Positions 58,522 through 64,000 of a stretch of DNA of 64,000 nt are shown one piece after another. The notes under the pieces are model-generated. The model was not told the origin of the DNA. It searched no databases and worked only from the letters and a program-made list of their open reading frames with translations. The stretch covers positions 1 through 64,000 of the forward strand of contig JAFANA010000057.1 in the NCBI GenBank assembly GCA_019232905.1, given 5' to 3'. The stretch's first letter is position 1. Every line of letters begins with the position of its first letter. The stretch is from Vulcanimicrobiota bacterium. GTDB lineage: Bacteria > Vulcanimicrobiota > Vulcanimicrobiia > Vulcanimicrobiales > Vulcanimicrobiaceae. The translations under genes and the position numbers were made by a program.

Positions 58522-61500
58522 ATGAAGCGCCTTGTTGCAAGTGTTATCGTCGCGGCATTTGCCGTAGCGCCTGGTGCCGCAATTCCGGCACCGTCGAATT
58601 CCGCCGCGCAGAGTTTGTTGAGTAAACTCCAGTGGCGCAGCATCGGTCCGTACATCGGCGGACGGGTCGTTGCGGTTGCGGGTGTGCCCGATCAACCGAA
58701 TCTCTTTTACATGGGCGCCGTTCAAGGCGGTGTCTGGAAGAGCGAAAATGCCGGTACGACCTGGGACAACATCTCCGACGGACAGATGGGCTCGCTTGCA
58801 AACGGCATCGGCGCGATCGCGGTTGCTCCGTCGAACTCGAAGATTCTGTATGCCGGAACCGGCGAGAGCGATATCCGTCAAGATTTTGCGAGCGGCGACG
58901 GCATCTATACATCGACGGATGCCGGCAAGACGTGGCATTACGCCGGCTTGCGTGAAACGCGGCAAACGAGTTCGCTCGTCATCGATCCGCGCAATCCCGA
59001 CGTTGTGTACGCGACGTCGATGGGACACGTTTTCAGGCCGAATCCCGATCGCGGTGTCTATAAAACGACGGACGGCGGCAAGACATGGAAGAAGATTCTT
59101 TTTGTCGACGACAACACGGGCGCAAACAACATCGTGATGGACGGACGCAATCCGAACGTACTGTACGCCACGACGTGGGAAGCGCAGCGGACGGCGTGGG
59201 GGCTTACGAGCGGCGGCCCCGGAAGCGCGATTTATAAGTCGACCGACGCCGGTGCGCACTGGACGAAGATCTCGACGAATCCGGGATTCGCGCATGGGAC
59301 GCTCGGCAAATTGGGTGTCGCCGTTGCGCCGAACAATTCGCGCGTCGTCTACGCAATGGTGCAGGCGGACGACGGCGGGGTGTTTCGATCGGATGATGCC
59401 GGAGCGACTTGGAAACGCGTGAACGATGAATGGAAACTTCGCCAGCGCGCGTTTTATTATATGTCGATTTACGTCGATCCGACGAATTGGAGAGTGGCGT
59501 ACGCGCCCAATGTCGACAGCGTCTTCAAAACGGCGGACGGCGGAAGGACATGGCAACCACTCGGACCGGGTCTTGGTGACAACCATATTGTGTGGATCAA
59601 CCCGCGTAATCCGAAGATCATGATCATCGGTGACGACGGCGGCGCCAACGTCTCACTCGATGGTGGAAAGACGTTTAGTACGACGCTCAATCAGCCGACG
59701 GGACAGTTCTATCACATCGCGCTCGACGATCAATTTCCGTATCACGTCTACGGCGCGCAACAAGACGAAGGCGCGTACGAACTTCCCAGTGCATCGAATG
59801 AAGGGCTCGGCCCAAACGTCGTTCACACGGTCGCGCTCGGCGAAAGCACGTATGTTGCCGTCGACCCTCGTAATCCGACGGTGACGTATGGTGCGGGATA
59901 CTTCAGTGCGCTCGCACAACTCGATTATGCGACTGGCGAAGAACAGAACGTCTCGCCGTGGGCGGTCTATAAATCGGGTCTCGATCCGAAGGATGTAAAA
60001 TACCGCTTCGGCTGGACGCACCCGGTCACGTTCTCGCCTGCGGAGCCGCATTCGCTTTTCGAAACAGCGCAAGTTGTTTTTCGCAGCGATGACTTCGGTC
60101 AAACGTGGAAGGCAATCAGCCCGGATCTTACGCGCAACGATAAATCGACCGAAGGCACGAGCGGCGGACCAGTCTACCCCGACCAAACCGGCGCGGAGAC
60201 GTTCCCCGACATTGCGTCGCTCGGACTCTCGCCCGCCAATAAAGACGTTATATGGGCGGGTTCGGCGGACGGACTCGTACACGTGACGACCGATGGCGGC
60301 GCATCATGGAAAGACGTCACACCGAAGAATCTTCCCGAGTGGACGCAGATCAGCAGCATCGAGCCGTCGCGAACCGATGCCGCAACCGCCTTTATCAGCG
60401 CATCGCGCTATATGTGGGACGATATGCGTCCGTATATTTACAAGACGACGGATTACGGCGCGCATTGGACGCCGACGGCGAACGGGATTCCGCAAGATCA
60501 ATCGGTCTTTGCGGTGCGCGTCGATCCACGCGAACCGCGCGTCATGTTCGCGGGAACGCGTAGTACGGTCTACGTCAGTTTGAACGGCGGTCTCTCGTGG
60601 CAAGCGCTCTCGCTCAATCTGCCCGTCACGGAAGTTCGTGACATACAGATCGATGCGCGTCAGGGGCAGGTCGCGATTGCTACCCACGGACGCGCCTTCT
60701 GGATACTCGACAATCTCGCGTTTATTGAAGATCTCGCCCGTGCATCGTCGCTTCAAACGTCAAGCGCGCAATTGTTCCAACCCGAAACCGCATGGATCAC
60801 CCACGCGTATGGCGGTGGCGGTGGCGGCGCAAACGCGGGCGATAATCCGGAGTACGGTGCGACCATTTACTACAACTTACCGGCCAACTACAACGGACGC
60901 ACGCCGGCGACGCTCGCGTTCGTCGATGCAAGTGGAAAGACCGTTCATTCGTTCTCGCTGCATCTCAAGCAAAAGAAAGAAAAAGAGCTCTCGAACGATC
61001 GACTCGTCGCGATGGATGCACTCAGCGTGGCGAACTACCGCCTCGCACAAGCGACGGCGGCAGAGCCGGGCATGAATAACTTCCAGTGGGACCTCAGCTA
61101 CGCGCCGCCTACGGAGATCCGTGGAGCGCATCTCGTTCCGACCGACGATTTCCACGACGACCTGGAAGGCGCAACCGTTCTCCCGGGCGACTACACGGTC
61201 GTCTTGAACTACGGCGGAACAACGATAAAGCAGCCGTTAAAGGTTCAACTCGACCCGCGTTTCACGCCCTCCACAGGCGCACTGGAGGCGCGATTGGCGC
61301 TCGCCACCCAGTATGCGGATGAACTCAACACGTTGAATTCAACAACGAACGCTGCACTCGCAAAACGTGGCGCGCTGTCTACGGCGAAACGAACGGAACT
61401 CGATCGCGTGATTGCGCAAGTGGTTGACTTCCGCTTTCACTCAAGCGAAGGCGACGCCGTGTACCCAACTGAAATGCGCGACTATCTCGCATTCCAAATG

Positions 61501-61617
61501 AACTCCCTGGACCTCACGTACCGCGCACCCACCCCGGCGCAGCAAGAAGCCTACAACATCCTCAAATCCCAAACCGACGAACTCATCTCCCAGATGAAGA
61601 GCATCGCCGGCCTTTAG
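58522..61617 (+). CDS. Sortilin/VPS10-type BNR beta-propeller protein, copy 2
   Basis: A 1031-residue protein of exactly the same length as copy 1 and closely similar over its whole length, with the same signal peptide, Asp-box repeats (KSTDAGAHWTKI, KTTDGGKTWKKI, RSDDFGQTWKAI) and glycine-rich linker THAYGGGGGGANAGDNPEYG. It arose by tandem duplication. Divergence is highest in the C-terminal helical tail. It has its own ribosome site (CCTGGAGAAA before ATG 58522), so it can be expressed separately from copy 1. The stop is directly followed by a copy of the dispersed repeat. Confidence 0.86.
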   Translation: MKRLVASVIVAAFAVAPGAAIPAPSNSAAQSLLSKLQWRSIGPYIGGRVVAVAGVPDQPNLFYMGAVQGGVWKSENAGTTWDNISDGQMGSLANGIGAIAVAPSNSKILYAGTGESDIRQDFASGDGIYTSTDAGKTWHYAGLRETRQTSSLVIDPRNPDVVYATSMGHVFRPNPDRGVYKTTDGGKTWKKILFVDDNTGANNIVMDGRNPNVLYATTWEAQRTAWGLTSGGPGSAIYKSTDAGAHWTKISTNPGFAHGTLGKLGVAVAPNNSRVVYAMVQADDGGVFRSDDAGATWKRVNDEWKLRQRAFYYMSIYVDPTNWRVAYAPNVDSVFKTADGGRTWQPLGPGLGDNHIVWINPRNPKIMIIGDDGGANVSLDGGKTFSTTLNQPTGQFYHIALDDQFPYHVYGAQQDEGAYELPSASNEGLGPNVVHTVALGESTYVAVDPRNPTVTYGAGYFSALAQLDYATGEEQNVSPWAVYKSGLDPKDVKYRFGWTHPVTFSPAEPHSLFETAQVVFRSDDFGQTWKAISPDLTRNDKSTEGTSGGPVYPDQTGAETFPDIASLGLSPANKDVIWAGSADGLVHVTTDGGASWKDVTPKNLPEWTQISSIEPSRTDAATAFISASRYMWDDMRPYIYKTTDYGAHWTPTANGIPQDQSVFAVRVDPREPRVMFAGTRSTVYVSLNGGLSWQALSLNLPVTEVRDIQIDARQGQVAIATHGRAFWILDNLAFIEDLARASSLQTSSAQLFQPETAWITHAYGGGGGGANAGDNPEYGATIYYNLPANYNGRTPATLAFVDASGKTVHSFSLHLKQKKEKELSNDRLVAMDALSVANYRLAQATAAEPGMNNFQWDLSYAPPTEIRGAHLVPTDDFHDDLEGATVLPGDYTVVLNYGGTTIKQPLKVQLDPRFTPSTGALEARLALATQYADELNTLNSTTNAALAKRGALSTAKRTELDRVIAQVVDFRFHSSEGDAVYPTEMRDYLAFQMNSLDLTYRAPTPAQQEAYNILKSQTDELISQMKSIAGL

Positions 61618-61661
61618 TGTCATCCTGAGCGAAGGCGCGGAGCGCCGCAGTCGAAGGATCG
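61618..61661 (+). repeat. Dispersed palindromic repeat
   Basis: TGTCATCCTGAGCGAAG, hairpin GGCGC-GGA-GCGCC, GCAGTCGAAGGATCG, starting at the base after the propeller stop codon. Same family as 45216-45258. Confidence 0.75.
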
Positions 61662-61671
61662 CAACGAACAA

Positions 61672-61698
61672 AAAGCCCGCCGAAACCCAGCGGGCTTT
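61672..61698 (+). terminator. Intrinsic terminator
   Basis: AAAGCCCGC, loop CGAAACCCA, GCGGGCTTT, followed by CCTGTTT. It ends propeller copy 2. Confidence 0.75.
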
Positions 61699-61741
61699 CC
61701 TGTTTCACGGAGTCCACACCGTCAAGACGAATAATCGCCCA

Positions 61742-62278
61742 ATGAAGCGCCTTCTCTCGCTACTCATGGCAGTGGCTGTTTTTGCTTTATTTCAATCCTC
61801 CGCGCGAGCAGATCCGATCGCAGTTTGGGGCTTCCCATTAGGCGGGACCGCTGAGCAGCTTCGCGCAACCGCCGGCGCTCCTACGAAAGTGCAAGAACTT
61901 CGGGTTCCACCACCTCGAGATTCGACGCCGAGGCCGCCCGTTGGAGAGATCTGGGAATACGATCGCGACGACATGCGGTACTCGATCCTGGTCTCCGGTG
62001 GAAAAACACAGGCGATTACTGCAACCGGTCCATTCAGCCGTAGCGAGGTCATCGTGCCGAAGAATCCGCTCGCAGACCCGATGGGCGTCAAGATCGGAGA
62101 CCCGGTAGGAGACGCACTCGTAAAAATCGGCATGGTGAAGGCGGTCGATCCAAACAGCACCGCTATGATCGGGCTTGCAGAAATAACGATCCGTCGCGAT
62201 GGCGTTGCCTATATGTTCAAGGCCTTCAACGGACGTATCACCTGGGAGAACGCCGCGCTCTTGATGCCGCGGTTTTGA
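61742..62278 (+). CDS. Small exported protein, paralogue A
   Basis: A 178-residue protein with a signal peptide (about 1-23, MKRLLSLLMAVAVFALFQSS). It opens its mature part with WGFPLGGTAEQLRATAGAPT and ends with a two-strand motif, MFKAFNGRITWENA. I do not recognise the family; the N-terminal helix-turn pattern recalls bacterial SmpA/BamE-like small domains, a weak impression. ATG 61742 has AATAAT exactly 6 nt upstream and no ribosome site. The next gene is a paralogue. Confidence 0.65.
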   Translation: MKRLLSLLMAVAVFALFQSSARADPIAVWGFPLGGTAEQLRATAGAPTKVQELRVPPPRDSTPRPPVGEIWEYDRDDMRYSILVSGGKTQAITATGPFSRSEVIVPKNPLADPMGVKIGDPVGDALVKIGMVKAVDPNSTAMIGLAEITIRRDGVAYMFKAFNGRITWENAALLMPRF

Positions 62279-62328
62279 TCGAGCGATGCGCACGCGGATT
62301 TCGCAGCTCGGTCGAGAATTGGAACGCA

Positions 62329-62871
62329 ATGAACCGCTTTCTTGCATTACTAATGAGCTGTGGTTTGTTCATCGGCGCGCAGTGTATTGGGATCGCCGAC
62401 ACGACGTCAGCGTGGGGATTCCCGCTTGGGGTGACCGCGGACGAACTACGGGCATCGAAGGGCGCGCCGACGACCGTTCGCAAAATTGAGGCGCACGCTC
62501 CGCTTTTTCCGGGGCTACCGACGCCGAAACCAACGAATGACGAATCGTGGGAGTACGACCGTAGCGGTGCGCGCTTTTGGGTCTCGTTTTCGAACGGACG
62601 CACGCAGACTGTCGAACTGTCTCAACCGTTCACGGCGGACCTCTCGACTGAATCCGCTCCCTCGTTAACCGACGGCATGGGTTTGAAGATCGGCGACACG
62701 CTCGGCGCGATACTCGTAAAGAGCGGTGCCGTCAAAGAGATTGCGCCGAACAGCGGCATCCAAGTAGAAATGGCAATGATCGATGTGACGCGTGCAGGTA
62801 TCCGATACCACTTTCAGCTCACGAACGGACGAATTCAAACGGAGTGGATGACGCTGTTGACGTCACAATAG
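62329..62871 (+). CDS. Small exported protein, paralogue B
   Basis: A 180-residue signal-peptide protein similar over its length to paralogue A, with WGFPLGVTADELRASKGAPT, WEYDRSGARFWVSFSNGRTQ and a final YHFQLTNGRIQTEW. It lies 50 bp downstream of paralogue A. ATG 62329 directly precedes the signal peptide and was preferred to an in-frame ATG at 62275. The function is unknown. Confidence 0.65.
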   Translation: MNRFLALLMSCGLFIGAQCIGIADTTSAWGFPLGVTADELRASKGAPTTVRKIEAHAPLFPGLPTPKPTNDESWEYDRSGARFWVSFSNGRTQTVELSQPFTADLSTESAPSLTDGMGLKIGDTLGAILVKSGAVKEIAPNSGIQVEMAMIDVTRAGIRYHFQLTNGRIQTEWMTLLTSQ

Positions 62872-62927
62872 CGCCGTTCACCGCTCCTTCTCGCCACTGC
62901 GTTACGGTCTTATGGGAGGGACCAGTA

Positions 62928-63383
62928 ATGCGGTGGATTCTTGCGTTCGTCATCCTCGGCTCAGCGTTTGTAGCGTCTCCCCGACGCGTCGACGCGAACG
63001 TGCATTTCTGTAACGCGACACCCGCACCGGTATCGTATGCTGTCGCGATGCGTTGGACGAATCCGGCGGGTGCGCAGTATCAAGCGGTGCAAGGATGGTT
63101 TACCCTTGAAGGCGGCTCGTGTGATACGCCGCTTCCGTTCGATCCTTCGATGGAGTCGCTTGCGTTTTACTACGCGCCCGAGTCGCAGGACGGTTCGTGG
63201 AAGCGTGATGCCGACTCAAGATTCTATTGCGTCAACGCGCTCGACAATTTCACTTACTGGAATTCGTTTGAAGAGACGCCGTGCGTTGCGCCCGCGCAGA
63301 AACGGACATTCCGCCACGTACAAACGCAGCGGAATGATATGACGGTGGTGTTTTTAGCTTCGGATGTGAGCTTGAGTTTGTAG
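62928..63383 (+). CDS. DUF1036-like exported protein
   Basis: A 151-residue protein with a signal peptide (about 1-25) and a compact domain that begins ANVHFCNATPAPVSYAVA. Later Cys residues at CDTPLP, YCVNALDNF and ETPC suggest disulfides. The VHFCN..P start resembles DUF1036 proteins, small secreted proteins of unknown function. ATG 62928 has GGGAGGG 7 nt upstream. An in-frame start at 62844 lies inside the preceding gene. Confidence 0.65.
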   Translation: MRWILAFVILGSAFVASPRRVDANVHFCNATPAPVSYAVAMRWTNPAGAQYQAVQGWFTLEGGSCDTPLPFDPSMESLAFYYAPESQDGSWKRDADSRFYCVNALDNFTYWNSFEETPCVAPAQKRTFRHVQTQRNDMTVVFLASDVSLSL

Positions 63384-63385
63384 GC

Positions 63386-63428
63386 GGTCCTTCGACTGCG
63401 CGCCTGCGGCGCTCCGCTGCGGATGACA
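63386..63428 (-). repeat. Dispersed palindromic repeat, inverted copy
   Basis: Read on the minus strand: TGTCATCC, GCAGCGGAGCGCCGCAGGCG, CGCAGTCGAAGGACC. It begins 3 bp after the DUF1036-like stop and lies before the end of the beta-lactamase-like gene, with its arms longer than in the other copies. Confidence 0.65.
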
Positions 63429-63439
63429 CGTTGCGTAGG

Positions 63440-64000
63440 CTAGAGGCCGCCGCCCGAGCTGTTGTTTACGTTGGCGGGGTTTGACCAGTAGCGCACGTCG
63501 GGAGCTGGGATCGTCGTTGCGCCTGCGGCGATCGGCTGGAAGCCGGCGACGGTGCGCCAGCGCGCGAGTTGCGCTTCTTCTTGGAAGGCCATGCGCGAAA
63601 GCGAATGGATAAAGTTGCGCCCGGTCGAGAGCGACGGCAGATGCGTCGTCATGACCGCGATTACATACGGCGCGTCTTCCTCGAAGACGATGCCGACATC
63701 GTTGAGGGTGTCGAAGAAACTGCCCGTTTTATGGGCGATCGGCACGTCGACGGGAAGCGGTTCGGGGAGCAGCGTGTTGATCTGATCTTCTTCGAGGATC
63801 GAGATCATTTCGTTGGATGACCACTCGTCAACAAGTTGACGTCGCGCCATCATCGCAAGCAGACGCACCATGTCGGCTGGTGACGATCGTAGCGCCGAAC
63901 GAACCGACCAGTTGTCGGTGCGCACGTCAGTCGAGAGATGCGTGCGCTGCAGCCCGAGGTCGCTCATCGTCAGATTGATGTGACGACGTCCGACGAGGCG
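63440..64000 (-). CDS. Class A beta-lactamase-like serine hydrolase, 5' part missing
   Basis: The frame is open to the right edge, so the N-terminus with the S-x-x-K motif is outside the window. 186 residues are visible. The KTG motif is clear (IAHKTGSFFDTLNDVGIVFE), preceded by a region like class A enzymes (MVRLLAMMARRQLVD, then MISILEEDQINTLLPEPLP). It may be a penicillin-inactivating enzyme or a peptidase of the same fold. The C-terminal extension of about 60 residues after KTG is longer than in typical beta-lactamases. Gene strength beyond the window cannot be judged. Confidence 0.75.
   Translation of the reverse strand, partial: RLVGRRHINLTMSDLGLQRTHLSTDVRTDNWSVRSALRSSPADMVRLLAMMARRQLVDEWSSNEMISILEEDQINTLLPEPLPVDVPIAHKTGSFFDTLNDVGIVFEEDAPYVIAVMTTHLPSLSTGRNFIHSLSRMAFQEEAQLARWRTVAGFQPIAAGATTIPAPDVRYWSNPANVNNSSGGGL

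Noticed and set aside
1-64000. tRNA, rRNA or CRISPR array
   Set aside because: No cloverleaf with CCA-type end, no rRNA segment and no regularly spaced repeats were seen by eye; a tRNAscan or CRISPR search was not possible here.

Overview
The window is GC-rich, densely coded bacterial chromosome. Outer-membrane and secreted-protein genes (a TonB-receptor-like barrel, TPR and propeller proteins with signal peptides) point to a diderm. GTG/TTG starts, ATGA/GTGA gene overlaps and many PAS/GAF/GGDEF sensory proteins fit a free-living, metabolically versatile bacterium. The overall gene flavour resembles uncultured terrestrial lineages such as Candidatus Eremiobacterota, but this is an impression, not a demonstrated assignment. 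No rRNA, tRNA, CRISPR array, phage or intact insertion sequence was recognised.

Layout. 1-5356: TPR and TonB-receptor-like envelope proteins, then an SDR/pyrophosphatase/aquaporin operon and trmO. 5372-10398: an atypical Nramp transporter, a VOC protein, an Asp/Glu racemase homologue and pnp. 10399-10851 is a long gap with RNA-like hairpins, followed by a NarL-type regulator. 11552-15381: a sugar-nucleotide dehydrogenase homologue without its catalytic Cys, a glycosyltransferase and a CHASE3-type kinase. 15418-26197: gamma-glutamyltransferase with a short leader ORF, two coupled GGDEF-EAL proteins with complementary degeneration, an HNH nuclease, a split transketolase and a PAS-SpoIIE-HATPase regulator. 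26316-28949: rpsO, a thioesterase and a membrane sensor. 28866-34809: a divergent amino-acid-metabolism island (ArsR-like/RidA/PhzF against aminotransferase/dehydratase/SDR/Rieske/XRE/DJ-1). 34914-42515: degenerate ABC pair, nicotinate phosphoribosyltransferase, PolX, a hydrolase and a large sensor kinase.

42505-49888 is a formate-oxidation operon read on the minus strand: OFA-type transporter, formate dehydrogenase alpha, four-cluster ferredoxin subunit, NrfD-type membrane anchor and FdhD. The alpha subunit is interrupted by an in-frame TGA at the selenocysteine position, with a SECIS-like hairpin 11 nt downstream, so it should be read as one selenoprotein (45266-48484). 50017-54308 is a tightly overlapping operon of ChrA, a propeller-phosphoesterase, a membrane protein with paired E-x-x-E motifs and a hidden 57-residue membrane peptide. 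54398-64000: a branched-chain aminotransferase, two tandem 1031-residue sortilin-type propellers, two small paralogous secreted proteins, a DUF1036-like protein and the end of a class A beta-lactamase-like gene.

Two genome-wide patterns show. Several genes lack a Shine-Dalgarno site and carry a TANNNT-like hexamer about 6 nt before the start codon, which suggests leaderless mRNAs. A dispersed palindromic repeat (core TGTCATCCTGAGCGAAG) occurs four times, always just after stop codons.
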